Positions 28,801-37,985 of a DNA stretch of 64,000 nucleotides are shown here, piece after piece. This DNA comes from Bog-950 sp035299425. Its GTDB lineage: Bacteria > Bacteroidota > Bacteroidia > Chitinophagales > LD1. Position 1 is the first letter of the stretch, and the number at the start of each line of letters is the position of its first letter. The stretch spans positions 1-64,000 of the forward strand of contig DATGWP010000239.1 of assembly GCA_035299425.1 (NCBI GenBank). Direction: 5' to 3'. Made by a program: the position numbers and the translations under genes. The notes beneath the pieces are model-generated. The model ran no database searches. It was not told the DNA's origin and saw only the letters and a list, made by a program, of their open reading frames with translations.

Positions 28801-30377
28801 TTTCCGCTACTGCTACCAGAAGTAACTCCTATTGCATTTGAGGTTGAAGTTCCACTCCAACCAGATGGTAATGTCCAGGTGTATGAGGTAGCACCTGCCA
28901 CAGCAGTAATACCGTACGTAAGTGAATTGCCATTACAAACAGACGTAAGTCCGGTAATTGTGCCCGGCTGTGCTGGTATGCTACTTACTGTTAGGTTTCT
29001 TGTTTGTGGAGTAGAACTACAGGAGCCATTATTGGCCGTAACAGTTATCGTGCCACCGCTATTACCTGCAGTTACAGCTATAGAGTTAATAGTAGAACTA
29101 CCGGTCCAGCCAACAGGTAAGGTCCATGTATACGAAGTAGCACCAGACACTGATGATATGCTATAGGTTTGCGAGCTACCTGTACAAGGCGAAGCATTTC
29201 CGGTAATAATGCCAGGCTGAGCAGGAACAGCATTTGTTGTAACGTTGATCGTTCTTGCTGCTGAGCTGCAACCTCCGATATTCGCCCGCACACTAATAGT
29301 ACCACTGGTATTTCCCACCGTTGTAGTGATTGAATTGGTAGTAGATGTGCCGGTCCAGCCGGTTGGCAAAGTCCATGTATAAGATGTTGCGCCCGAAACA
29401 GCCGATACACTATAGGTCTGGCTGGCACCAATACAGCCCGTTGCACTTCCGGTAATATTGCCTGGCTGTGCGGGAGGGTTACAATAAACCAATATAGTTC
29501 CGCTGTTTCCCGCAATCCAACCAGAAGTAGCTGAAACCATGTATACAGCATTCAGTGCCTGGGTTGTTCCAGATGCCTCAGATGTCCAGGTGGCACCACC
29601 ATTGGTTGTTTTCAATATTATACCATTGTCACCTACAGCCCAGCCTTGCGTTGCTGAAACAAAATATACGCTTCGTAACGTTTGCGTGGTGCCCGATGTT
29701 TGAGCAGACCACGTTGTTCCACCGTTAGAAGTGGCTCTGATTGTACCGCTTGCACCTACAGCCCAGCCCTGAGTATCGTTTGCAAAGTATACACCAAACA
29801 AATCCTGAGTAGTACCGGTAGTAAGCGATGTCCAGTTGGTGCCCGAATTAGTGGTTTTTAGAATTTTTCCACCTGCTCCGGCTACCCAACCCAGGTTCAC
29901 ATTTCTAAAGTAAACTGCTCTAAGGTCGTTTTGTGTTCCCGAAGATTGGCCAATCCAGCCGCTTCCGGTAGTTCTTCTGATAGTTCCTGCAGCTCCAACT
30001 ATCCAACCGGTTGAAGAGGACACCATCTGTATATCATATAAATTGCTTGTGGTATTAGAAACAGCCGAAGACCATGTAGTGCCATTTGAAGTCATTATCC
30101 CCCCTCCGCTTCCGCAAATCCAGCCTTGCGAAGTTGAAACAAAACTACTACCATACCAGGTTAATGTTGCTGCAGATTGTGTAGACCACGATTGTCCGGC
30201 CGAGTTAGTGGCTCTGGCGGTTCCGGAAGCACCTACAGCCCAACCAACTGTAGAAGATGGAAAACTAAGTGAAAACAAATTCTGTGTGGTGCCTGATGTT
30301 TGTACGTTCCAGGTTTGTGCATTTGCGCCGTTTAAAACAAAACTGGCAATAAGTAATAAAGCATAAAGTTTGTTCAT
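25854..30377 (-). CDS. Giant T9SS-secreted protein: BNR/Ycf48-like propeller, PKD-like and Ig-like repeats
   Basis: The protein has 1507 residues. After the signal peptide ('MNKLYALLLIASFVLNGANA'), residues ~22-300 are seven BNR/Ycf48-like propeller repeats ('GWAVGASGTIRATSNGGTTW'). Five PKD-like domains of ~83 residues follow ('AQPGNITG..', 'SYTWTLPTGWTGTSTTNSI'), then seven Ig-like repeats ('ICSGTSVTFTA.PTNGG', 'YQWK.NG'), and the type A sorting domain ('QVMPNPFQHYITI' to 'KRLVKE'). It is the first gene of a minus-strand cluster and diverges from the helical protein gene at 30660. No enzyme domain is visible; adhesion is likely. Confidence 0.9.
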   Translation of the reverse strand: MNKLYALLLIASFVLNGANAQTWNVQTSGTTQNLFSLSFPSSTVGWAVGASGTARATNSAGQSWSTQSAATLTWYGSSFVSTSQGWICGSGGGIMTSNGTTWSSAVSNTTSNLYDIQMVSSSTGWIVGAAGTIRRTTGSGWIGQSSGTQNDLRAVYFRNVNLGWVAGAGGKILKTTNSGTNWTSLTTGTTQDLFGVYFANDTQGWAVGASGTIRATSNGGTTWSAQTSGTTQTLRSVYFVSATQGWAVGDNGIILKTTNGGATWTSEASGTTQALNAVYMVSATSGWIAGNSGTILVYCNPPAQPGNITGSATGCIGASQTYSVSAVSGATSYTWTLPTGWTGTSTTNSITTTVGNTSGTISVRANIGGCSSAARTINVTTNAVPAQPGIITGNASPCTGSSQTYSISSVSGATSYTWTLPVGWTGSSTINSIAVTAGNSGGTITVTANNGSCSSTPQTRNLTVSSIPAQPGTITGLTSVCNGNSLTYGITAVAGATSYTWTLPSGWSGTSTSNAIGVTSGSSSGNIAVSAVNTCGSSAPRTLAVTTNQTPAQPGAITGNTTVCYNTSNTFSVATVPGATSYTWTIPSGWTGTSTTNSITVTAGTVGGTISVKANNGSCSSAAQTLAVSVITAPLNGPGSITGATQVCSGSAQTYSVPGIASATSYTWTLPSGWTGSSTTTSINVTTSSSAGNVTVVAVNSCGTSQASSLPVTVSGTVTPTIAINAATNPLCAGAQATFTSSITNGGNAPAYQWKNNGSNITGATSSTYSSSTLANGDVISCVLTSNSGCANPTTATSNNVTVTLTPNVTPGVSISTTNSSICSGTSVTFTASPTNGGAAPVYQWKVNGNNEGAGSNTYTSSTLANNDVVSCVLTSNAACASPVTAASNSVTMTVASPVAPSISISATQTTICSGNSVTFTAVPANGGNAPAYQWKLNGTNIGGATNATYSSSSLNDNDQISCELTSSASCISSGNATSNTVTIAVSSTVTPSVIVTTSADSVCPGESVTFTAAGTNGGTTPSYQWKKNGTDINAATSSSYTTSTVLSSDVFTCVLTSSVGCASPTTAVSNSKSVYIKPTFTPTVSITPSSNSICENGNVNFTSTVSGEGSAPTYQWKVNSVDVSGEVGAAFSSATLAIGDEVTLQLTSSDACAVPSVVESAPAALTINPLVTPSVSISASQTVICSGASVVFTATVAHGGTSPGYQWKLNGNNITGETNSTYTSTSLVDGDEVSCAISSNATCAAVSGATSAGIALTENSTVTASVTIATASTNLCDGQQVVFAATPANGGAAPVYQWLKNGSTISGATLPTYTEISPANNDMFKCEMISNASCVQQPTVLSNELQLTVNVLPDVTVSQSANTLTVPTAATYQWFDCTSSADISGANSATYTATANGNYAVRVSNSAGCIDTSQCVNVTGVGIIEAVGAGIQVMPNPFQHYITINLLDNVSQQGVVELYDVTGRLVVQNTLTTVPYQLDVMQAKQGAYVLRITTGGYVWVKRLVKE

Positions 30378-30585
30378 GGTACCTTTTGTTTTGTGCCACG
30401 AACTAAGGCTTTGTTAACCCGTATATTTGGGGGAATCGACTCATTTTTTAGGCATTACAAACTTCATATAACCACATTTTGTAAAACCTATTATATACAA
30501 TTAACTTATCCATTTATTGCTACACTATTTTTCTTTATTTATAGATATAATGCTAAGATTAGTATACTGGATGTGATTATTAGTT

Positions 30586-30593
30586 TAATTTTG
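30586..30593 (+). promoter_or_regulatory. TAnnTTTG promoter element for the helical protein gene
   Basis: TAATTTTG matches the -7 consensus and lies 66 bases before the ATG at 30660. It is part of a 15-base direct repeat (attttgtaaaaccta at 30476 and 30588) in the divergent intergenic region, so a regulator may bind here. Confidence 0.45.
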
Positions 30594-30659
30594 TAAAACC
30601 TAATTTATAGAGAACAACAACTATGTTTCTCAGATAGGTTGGCAGATACTTGCAGTTAT

Positions 30660-32138
30660 ATGGCCACACTCAAACAATTACATGAACTAATCCATGCGTT
30701 AGACAAAAACGAGAAAAAGTTTTTGAGCTTAATGATTGAAGGTATAGGCGGTAAAGCAAAAGCACGTTACGCTGATGCTTTTCAAATTATTAACTCGGGC
30801 AAAATATATGAATCTGAAAAACTCAGATTGAAACTTGCCGGTGGTGTAAATGGCATGAACGTAAGCGAAGCCAATACTAATTTCTATGGTTTCGTATGTA
30901 AAGCACTGGTTGCTTATTACGGCACAGAGGCAGGCAACATTGGCATTAATAAAAAAATACTTTTAATAGAAATATTGTGTACTAAAGCCTTGTATGATAC
31001 AGCAAACAAAATGATTGATGAACTGATACCCATTGTTCAAACCTCAGGAACATTCGCGATGCAACACAGATTATTTGAACTAAAAAACAATATTTATATC
31101 AATAACAGCAGCCTGAACAAAAAGTATAAAGAACGCTACCAATACTATGATGCCCGTATACAAGCCTTACAGGACAATCTTCAATCTGTACAGATAACCA
31201 GGCTGAATACTCAATTCTTTGAGTTAGCACATACGGTTGGCGACCCTCGAAACAGTGCACAACACCAAAAGTATGTACAACTATCTAAAGACCCTCTACT
31301 TCAACTTTCTGTTTCGTCAATCAACAAGCGTTCTTTGGCAACATACATACAACTAAAACTATCAATGGAAGTATTGTCGGGCAGCAAAAAAGATGTTTTT
31401 GAATTATGCGAGTTATTATTGGATGAAATAAGACACAAATCAGCAGGACAGGAACAACTATCCCAGGAATATTTTATTGCCGATTTTATGGCAGGCGAAG
31501 CCTTACAACTGGCCATTAAGAAAAAAGCGTATGAAAGTATTCGCATTTTCGAGGATCTGGATAAAAAGACTTTTAGTAAGGGTATAAAGCAAAAAATACT
31601 CGCCCGTACTTTAATGGTACGCCTTACTATTTTTTTATGGGAGAAAGATTATACCGGAGCAGAAAGGTTACTTAACGATTGTATGGCCGAAGACAAGAAA
31701 AAACAATGGACAACTGCTAACCTGGCCTACGTTAATTTCCTTTTGGCTGCACGTATTATGTATCTGGCAGGAAAACCAGACAAAGCCCTGGACTACCTGC
31801 TTATGATGGAACCTTTTGAAAAGATACTAAGACCTAACATTCACATAAGCTATCGTTTCCTTTTTTTACTTTGCCACTACAACCTTAAAAACTATCAGTT
31901 CCTGACGTATTCTACTGAATCGTTATATAGATTGTTGCTGAAAATGGATAAGCTTTATGCACCGGAGCGCGCTTTATTACGGTTTGTTAAAACCGCCAGC
32001 AATCCTAATAAACTAAATACTGCAATCAATAAACTTTACAACGAACTTATGATATTGGAAGCTGATAGATTTAACAAGCCATTTTTTGCTCATGGTGACT
32101 ATAAACAATGGTTGAGTGCTATGCTGAAACTAAAGTAA
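30660..32138 (+). CDS. Cytoplasmic helical-repeat protein next to adhesin cluster
   Basis: 492 residues from the ATG at 30660; a TTG at 30639 would add seven residues that look unlike the family. The protein is all-helical with TPR-like periodicity and has no signal peptide or membrane segment. The start 'MATLKQLHELIHALDKNEKK' has the same layout as the protein at 17537, and the two seem to be distant relatives. A middle region ('KKYKERYQYYDARIQALQ') looks coiled-coil. It is divergent from the 1507-residue adhesin and is followed by island repeat copy C. The function is unknown; a regulatory partner of the surface-protein genes is a guess from position. Confidence 0.75.
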   Translation: MATLKQLHELIHALDKNEKKFLSLMIEGIGGKAKARYADAFQIINSGKIYESEKLRLKLAGGVNGMNVSEANTNFYGFVCKALVAYYGTEAGNIGINKKILLIEILCTKALYDTANKMIDELIPIVQTSGTFAMQHRLFELKNNIYINNSSLNKKYKERYQYYDARIQALQDNLQSVQITRLNTQFFELAHTVGDPRNSAQHQKYVQLSKDPLLQLSVSSINKRSLATYIQLKLSMEVLSGSKKDVFELCELLLDEIRHKSAGQEQLSQEYFIADFMAGEALQLAIKKKAYESIRIFEDLDKKTFSKGIKQKILARTLMVRLTIFLWEKDYTGAERLLNDCMAEDKKKQWTTANLAYVNFLLAARIMYLAGKPDKALDYLLMMEPFEKILRPNIHISYRFLFLLCHYNLKNYQFLTYSTESLYRLLLKMDKLYAPERALLRFVKTASNPNKLNTAINKLYNELMILEADRFNKPFFAHGDYKQWLSAMLKLK

Positions 32139-32235
32139 TAAAGCTTTGGTATACATAACTCACTTGATCATTTAAACAAAGTCGTACTGATGTATGAATT
32201 GAACTGCGAAATCGCAGATTTGACAATGCCTTCAA

Positions 32236-32350
32236 GAGAAAATAAAAAGCGGAATTCTTCCAAAATTAAGGAGAATTCCGCTCTGGTAGCCTTCAAGGTC
32301 GACTTATCGAACCTTTGGAGTGATATTCAAGCAGTTAATTCTTATCAATA
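32236..32350 (+). repeat. Island repeat, copy C
   Basis: Contains the GCGGAATTCT...AGAATTCCGC hairpin (32248-32282), then tagcc and the hairpin aaggtcga-ctta-tcgaacctt (32295-32315), and the tail ggagtgatattcaa. The left flank of copies B and D is replaced by other sequence. It lies about 100 bases after the helical protein gene. The rest of 32139-32478 holds no recognisable gene. Confidence 0.85.
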
Positions 32351-32478
32351 TGTGTTTAGAAATCTGGCTGCCAAAATCTTAACAAGGCGCTTATTAAGGG
32401 TTTATTGAAAAAAAACTAACCCCAGTTTTAAAATCAATCGCGGTGCAATATTTTATTCTATAAGCAACTCTATTGTGC

Positions 32479-32518
32479 AAAAAAAACAGAGCCCCCTGAT
32501 GCAATCAGGAAAGCTCTG
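32479..32518 (-). terminator. Rho-independent terminator of the collagen-like/S74 gene
   Basis: On the minus strand cagagctttcctga pairs with tcagggggctctg around a short loop, followed by eight T. It lies 17 bases after the stop of the gene at 32535. Confidence 0.88.
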
Positions 32519-32534
32519 CTGAAAGTGGGTGCTC

Positions 32535-35500
32535 TTATTTCCCGGTGGTAGTAACCAGACGGCCATTGATTACATCCAGCTGCGCTTGCATGGCTTTAAT
32601 CATTTCCATTAATTCTTTGTCGCCCGACTGCATTTTTTTAATTGTGGCCTTTAGCGATTCATTCTCGTTTGTCAGAGCTGATATTTTTTTATCAAGCTCC
32701 TGTGTGGCCGAAACATTGAGCATAGAGATAGCCTCATAATCTACCGATAACAGGTCGCTAACTTCTGTGCCATAAACAAAAATCTTATCCGATTTTTCAG
32801 CCTCTTTGGGCTCTCTAAAGTGAATTGTAAGAGTGTTGCCATTTACTGATTTAATAGTGCCTTCCTCCTGTTTTGAAAGCTGCGGGTTGGTTTTATCATT
32901 CAGGTAAAAACGAATGGCAGCACCAGCAACAATATCGGCCTTATCTTTTTGCAGTATGGGTGTTGGCAACACCAAAGTAATAATGCTGTCAGTAACAGTA
33001 AAATTGCTAACCACTTGGTACAGGTTGGCAATATATCTTTTAGCTGCGGTGTGCATGGTAGCCTGCGGATATACTTTTTCTATTTGTTGGGCAATAACTT
33101 TTTTAAACGGCTTTGTGTTTTCGTGCTTATCGCGTAAGGTATAGTCTGTTATTTCAATACGGTTAAGGGTTTGCAGGTCATCAGCACCTTTGCTTATACC
33201 GGCTATATCTTTTAAACGTTCATCGCTGTGTATTACAAAGCCCGAACCGCTGCCTATCCAGTTATTGGCATATATACTCACGCTGCCGGTAGTAGCATTA
33301 CTAGAACTAGAAAGGCCAACATTTCCTATTCCAAACCATGTTTCTGCTGAGGTCCAGCAGGCGCAATAGCCACCTGCGTCTGATACATCAAGCGGAAAGC
33401 GGGGAGCCCAGGTGCCAATTCCCACCTGGCCCTGGATAATAGCTCCATTGGTAGGTGCCGTAAAGGTTCCGGCATAACCCGAGCCTATGGCCATGTTGCC
33501 GCGCACATCAAAAATATTATACCTGGTTTGCCCTTGCATTCCTACGCCAAGTGTGCCATTAAAATTTCCATCACCTGAAACATGAAATGTAAAAGTGGGG
33601 TTATTTGTTCCTATACCTACTAATCCACCATTCGTAAATCTAACAGTTTCGGTTCCTGCATTACCAAATATAAAACTGCCGGATTGAGTCATAAATATAC
33701 GATCGCCAGGGATGGAATTGACAAAATAGCCGCCATTTTGGGTGCTAACTGCATCATACGCCTTAATTATACCGTTTTTCCGGAAAGTAATTTCCGGATA
33801 TTCATCGGCATCAACAGCCAGAGTAAACTGAGAAGGGCTTTTGATATGCAATTTTGAATTAGGATTTACTGTTCCAATACCCACCTCACCTCCTACGTTA
33901 TAAATATTTGTAGAGTTGGTAACCCAGGTTGAGCCGTTCCAGTAAGTTGTGCTACCGGTATCGGTGGCAGCAGCTAAAAAGCCCGTTGCACCTTGTGCGC
34001 CTGTTGCGCCCGTTGCACCGGTGGCTCCTGCAGGCCCCTGAGCACCTTGTGCCCCATTTGTACCATTTGTTCCTGTAGGGCCTGTGGCACCCTGCACACC
34101 GGTAGCTCCTACTACACCCTGCACACCGGTTGGTCCTGTTGCGCCCGTTGCACCGGTAGAGCCTGTAACTCCTGTTACCCCCTGCGGGCCGGTAGGGCCA
34201 TATATTTGCGGTAGGGCTTGCCATTTTGCTATGCCGCTTGCATCAATAGCAGTTAGCACTGAACCGGCTACAGCAGTTCCATCATTTATTTTTACGTTAC
34301 CGTTTACATCCAACCTGGCTGCCGGCGTAGTGGTGTTAATTCCCATGTTGCCAAGGTAGTCCACCACTAAAGCTGATCCGGGATTGGTAACATAAGCCTT
34401 TAAACCAAAGTCTACATCATGTCCGGTATAATATTGGTAGCTGCTTACTCCACCTGTATAAGAGGGCGATGGAAAAGAGTCTACATTGTTAGTGGCCCAA
34501 AAGAGTGGATTGATATTGGAATTCAGATAGAAGGAATAAACATCTCCCGCATTCACGTACCGGTTTCCGGATAGGATAAACTCGTAATACGTAGGTGTAG
34601 TAGTAAGTGTAGCGTTCAGGGTGGTGGAACCCAAATTGTTGCCATTACCATCGGGTCCGGTAAGCGTGGTAATGGTTAAGTTATAAGGGCCCGGCGTAGT
34701 GGTGTAAAGAGGCAAAGCTATTTTAGTTAAGTAGCCCGAACGGGTAAACGTAACCGATTGCCATGCATCGTTATAATATTGGGGATTGTTGACGTCCCAG
34801 CCCTGCACAAAAGTGTTATCGATGGTATTTGCAACCAAAAGAGTCTGGTTACCTGAGCTTATGCGGAATGCATCGCCGTAAAAGTCGCTAATGTTTACAT
34901 CCAATTTTGCAGCAGGGCTTGTAGTACCAACACCCACGCCGCCTCCATTATTATAAATATTACTGTTATTAATCACCCACTGGGTGCCGTTCCAATAAGT
35001 TGTATTACCTGCGCTGCTGCCGTTTGCCAGTAAACCGGTTGCACCCGTTACACCTGTTGGTCCTGTAGCACCCGTTACACCATTCGTTCCATTTGCTCCT
35101 GTTGCCCCCGTAGCACCATTCGTTCCATTGGTGCCGTTAGCGCCGGTAGCACCTGTATTTCCGGCTACTCCGGCAGGGCCCTGCGTACCGGTGGGGCCTA
35201 TTGGACCTTGTGGACCGGTTGCACCATTATTTCCATTTGTACCGTTGGCACCTGTGGCCCCGGTAGTACCAGTATGGCCATTCGCACCGGTTGGGCCTGT
35301 TGGTCCCTGCGCACCGGTAGCGCCTGTATTACCATTGCTGCCTTGCGCTCCCGGTTGTCCTTGTAAGCCCGTGGCACCGGTGGAGCCAGTTATACCCTGT
35401 GCACCTGTGGCGCCATTAGTTCCATTTATACCATTTGCGCCGGCTGGGCCTGTTGGTCCCTGTGCGCCGGTAGCGCCTGTATTACCATTGCTGCCTTGCG

Positions 35501-36071
35501 CTCCCGGTTGTCCTTGTAAGCCCGTGGCACCGGTTGGGCCGGTTATACCCTGTGCACCTGTGGCGCCATTAGTTCCATTTATACCATTTGCGCCAGTTGG
35601 GCCTGTTGGTCCCTGTGCGCCGGTGGCCCCAGTGTTTCCTGTTGAACCGGTGGCCCCTTGTGGACCGCTGCCTCCGTTTGCTACGTCGCCCGCAAATAAG
35701 GCATAAGGTACACTCAATAACTGAGAGGTTCCCATATCGGTATAACTAGAACCACCGTTTACATCTACTTGTACCTGCAAATATTTTGAACCCGTACCCC
35801 AGTTAACAGCTGCAAGGTTGCCTGCACTACCAATTATATGAGTAATCAACCCAAACTGATTGGTTGTTTCTGTGGCTGTTTCCTGAAAAACAACTGCGCC
35901 CGTTGGGGAGCCTTCGTGAATCTGAAACCGTAAAGATACATTTGTACCAGCCGCCAGGGTATGTCCAGTTGCATCACGGACTACCGCCTGGTAATTAAAC
36001 TGCTGCGGCACTTGTGCCGTAAGCACCAGCGATAGCGCCACTATTAGATTAGAAAGAATAATTTTTTTCAT
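32535..36071 (-). CDS. Collagen-like fibre protein with S74 self-cleaving chaperone domain
   Basis: The protein has 1178 residues. A signal peptide and a beta domain shared with the protein at 42916 come first ('FNYQAVVRDATG', 'TNQFGL', 'YLQVQVDVNGG', 'LLSVPYALFAGD'), then a long Gly-X-Y collagen-like stretch (about 135-345), a beta domain, a second collagen-like stretch (about 625-695) and further tail-fibre-like modules ('VGIGT..P..KLHIK'). Near residue 948 lies the S74 peptidase motif 'HSDERLKDI' with Ser949 and Lys954 at the spacing of the endosialidase-type Ser-Lys dyad, which trims itself after trimer assembly. A predicted coiled coil ends the protein. It diverges from the HTH regulator at 36191. 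I see no T9SS domain, as expected if the C-terminus is cleaved. Confidence 0.88.
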   Translation of the reverse strand: MKKIILSNLIVALSLVLTAQVPQQFNYQAVVRDATGHTLAAGTNVSLRFQIHEGSPTGAVVFQETATETTNQFGLITHIIGSAGNLAAVNWGTGSKYLQVQVDVNGGSSYTDMGTSQLLSVPYALFAGDVANGGSGPQGATGSTGNTGATGAQGPTGPTGANGINGTNGATGAQGITGPTGATGLQGQPGAQGSNGNTGATGAQGPTGPAGANGINGTNGATGAQGITGSTGATGLQGQPGAQGSNGNTGATGAQGPTGPTGANGHTGTTGATGANGTNGNNGATGPQGPIGPTGTQGPAGVAGNTGATGANGTNGTNGATGATGANGTNGVTGATGPTGVTGATGLLANGSSAGNTTYWNGTQWVINNSNIYNNGGGVGVGTTSPAAKLDVNISDFYGDAFRISSGNQTLLVANTIDNTFVQGWDVNNPQYYNDAWQSVTFTRSGYLTKIALPLYTTTPGPYNLTITTLTGPDGNGNNLGSTTLNATLTTTPTYYEFILSGNRYVNAGDVYSFYLNSNINPLFWATNNVDSFPSPSYTGGVSSYQYYTGHDVDFGLKAYVTNPGSALVVDYLGNMGINTTTPAARLDVNGNVKINDGTAVAGSVLTAIDASGIAKWQALPQIYGPTGPQGVTGVTGSTGATGATGPTGVQGVVGATGVQGATGPTGTNGTNGAQGAQGPAGATGATGATGAQGATGFLAAATDTGSTTYWNGSTWVTNSTNIYNVGGEVGIGTVNPNSKLHIKSPSQFTLAVDADEYPEITFRKNGIIKAYDAVSTQNGGYFVNSIPGDRIFMTQSGSFIFGNAGTETVRFTNGGLVGIGTNNPTFTFHVSGDGNFNGTLGVGMQGQTRYNIFDVRGNMAIGSGYAGTFTAPTNGAIIQGQVGIGTWAPRFPLDVSDAGGYCACWTSAETWFGIGNVGLSSSSNATTGSVSIYANNWIGSGSGFVIHSDERLKDIAGISKGADDLQTLNRIEITDYTLRDKHENTKPFKKVIAQQIEKVYPQATMHTAAKRYIANLYQVVSNFTVTDSIITLVLPTPILQKDKADIVAGAAIRFYLNDKTNPQLSKQEEGTIKSVNGNTLTIHFREPKEAEKSDKIFVYGTEVSDLLSVDYEAISMLNVSATQELDKKISALTNENESLKATIKKMQSGDKELMEMIKAMQAQLDVINGRLVTTTGK
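35295..35600 (-). repeat. 153-nt tandem duplication in the collagen-like region
   Basis: The block tagcgcctgtattaccattg recurs at 35318 and 35471, a period of 153 bases (51 residues, 17 Gly-X-Y triplets). The two copies are nearly identical, so fibre length probably changes by unequal recombination or slippage. Confidence 0.8.
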
Positions 36072-36178
36072 AAAATAATTTTGGGAGGTGGAGAAATTTG
36101 ATGGAGCAAAGGTAGATGTGCCGCAATTCTATATTCCCTACAAATTCCCTACAGAAATCTATTAGGCCGCAGAAGTAT

Positions 36179-36186
36179 TATTTTTG
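36179..36186 (+). promoter_or_regulatory. TAnnTTTG promoter element, near-leaderless start
   Basis: TATTTTTG lies four bases before the ATG at 36191, the same spacing as at 18939 and 38242. The -33 element is not clear. Confidence 0.45.
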
Positions 36187-36190
36187 TCCT

Positions 36191-37873
36191 ATGAAAAACG
36201 CTCTAAAAGCACTTGAAAGTATTAAGGAATTAATCCCCTCTAACACTCAGGAAGCGAATAAGGCTTTGCAAAAATTCACCGCAGGTATAAAAAACACAGG
36301 TGGCGGTTTACTAAAGGCCAAAGCAGAACTACTTGGGGAAATGATTGCATTGGATATTGCTCCTTACGATAAAAGGAAATTCGATGGCAAAAAACTACTT
36401 ACCTGCTTTAGCAGGGTAAAAAAATACGATGATGCTGCATGGGCACTACTGGCCAGTGCTGATAATTTTTTTTACCGCGGCAATTTACAGCAGGGAGAAA
36501 ACTGCCTGCAACAAATACGAGAAAAGTTAGCTGATAAAATTTCGTTAGAAACAGAATCTACCTACCTGCTGCGGATGGCCCATGTGAGTAATGTAAAAAG
36601 GGAATATGCGCAACGTATGTATATAGGCATGCAAGGGTTGGAGAAAATGAAAGCAGCAGACCATAGAAATACCTGGTGGTATGCTAATTATACCGCCTTC
36701 TGTATTGTTATAGCAGATTCGTATTTTCGTAATGACCAGTTTGAAGAAGCATGGCCTTATTTACAGGATGCTTTGGAGATTGATAAAACAAAAACGATTT
36801 CCACGCGTTTCCGGCAGGATATTTATCATCACATAGCTACTTATTATAGCATAAAAGATGATAACAAAACCAGTATAGAGTGGTATGAAAAGGCAATAGA
36901 CCTTTTAAAAAATGAACACCCAAACCATACCAACCTGGTAGGTTTATACTATCTTATTTCTTATGGCTGTTTCCTGGCATTTAACCAAACCCCATCGGCG
37001 CAAAAAACAACCCGGTCGAAATTGCTTCTAAAAATGGAGCACTGCCTTGACCATTGCGAAAAAATTGTTTTGAAACTGGATTCTCCCCTGCACATGGCCC
37101 ATTTACAATCAAGCAGAAGCCGGCTTGAATTGCTTAAAAAGAATTATGGCCAAGCAATCCGCCTGTTAAATATAAGTCTGCCGGTGCACCAAAAATTCAA
37201 CCATTTAAATGGCATTACCGAATATTACCATATTGGTAATAGGATATATTACGAATGGGCCCGGCAAAAAAACGATCCCCCAAAACTATGGAAGGCTTAC
37301 AAATACCTGGAAACCTTTAACAGAATAGTGCGTGACAACGCTAAAAAAATCACCCAAAGGAAACTGGATGCGGTTAGAGATACTTATGAGTTGAAACAGA
37401 AGAAACTGAATGAGCAGTTGATGCAACAACAAATTGAAGCCTTAAATAAAGAAATTCACCTTGCCACTTTAAACCTGCACGATAAAATTATAGTGCTTGA
37501 TGAATTGAAGACCTTTGTACAGTCGCTTAGAAAAAAAGACCTTGAAATGCGCCAGCTTACTAAATCGATTGTGCAGAAAATTGAATCGGTTAAAATTACG
37601 GAGCACGACAAAAACCGCTTACAGCAAAAGCTTACTGAAAGCAACCGTGATTATGATAAGTTACTTATAGAAAAACATCCTGCGCTAACCAAACTCGAAG
37701 TAAATATGTGCAGCCTCTTCCGCACCGGCATAACCGATAAAGAACTGGCCAAACTATACGGACAAGGATACAAAAGTTATGAGCAGCACCGTTGGCGGAT
37801 AAAAAAGAAAATGGGACTGGGGCGTGATGTTAATTTGGTTAAGTACCTGGTGGGCCTGGGTCGATCATTATAA
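36191..37873 (+). CDS. TPR-coiled-coil-LuxR-type HTH regulator
   Basis: I take the ATG at 36191 (560 residues), just after the -7 element; an ATG at 36116 would add 25 unlikely residues. TPR-like helices fill residues ~30-370 ('WYEKAIDLLK', 'LFNISL'-type pairs), and a coiled coil follows (~380-490, rich in K/E/Q). The C-terminal ~60 residues form a LuxR/GerE-like HTH ('LTKLEVNMCSLFRTGITDKE', 'YEQHRWRIKKKMGLGRDVNL'). This architecture is common for Bacteroidota cytoplasmic transcription factors. It is divergent from the S74 collagen-like gene with a 119-base gap, which it probably controls. Copy D of the island repeat lies about 110 bases downstream. Confidence 0.85.
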   Translation: MKNALKALESIKELIPSNTQEANKALQKFTAGIKNTGGGLLKAKAELLGEMIALDIAPYDKRKFDGKKLLTCFSRVKKYDDAAWALLASADNFFYRGNLQQGENCLQQIREKLADKISLETESTYLLRMAHVSNVKREYAQRMYIGMQGLEKMKAADHRNTWWYANYTAFCIVIADSYFRNDQFEEAWPYLQDALEIDKTKTISTRFRQDIYHHIATYYSIKDDNKTSIEWYEKAIDLLKNEHPNHTNLVGLYYLISYGCFLAFNQTPSAQKTTRSKLLLKMEHCLDHCEKIVLKLDSPLHMAHLQSSRSRLELLKKNYGQAIRLLNISLPVHQKFNHLNGITEYYHIGNRIYYEWARQKNDPPKLWKAYKYLETFNRIVRDNAKKITQRKLDAVRDTYELKQKKLNEQLMQQQIEALNKEIHLATLNLHDKIIVLDELKTFVQSLRKKDLEMRQLTKSIVQKIESVKITEHDKNRLQQKLTESNRDYDKLLIEKHPALTKLEVNMCSLFRTGITDKELAKLYGQGYKSYEQHRWRIKKKMGLGRDVNLVKYLVGLGRSL

Positions 37874-37985
37874 AAAGACTTTATTAAAGACCGCACCTAT
37901 GCCGGATGGAATACTACCTTGACAGCAAAGCAAAAATGCAGAGGGCGATGTTTACCGATGGTTTAGCCTACAACCACCCAAATCA

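Noticed and set aside
35128..35706. A 192-residue proline-rich frame on the plus strand
   Set aside because: It is the complement of the collagen-like Gly-X-Y repeats of the real minus-strand gene.
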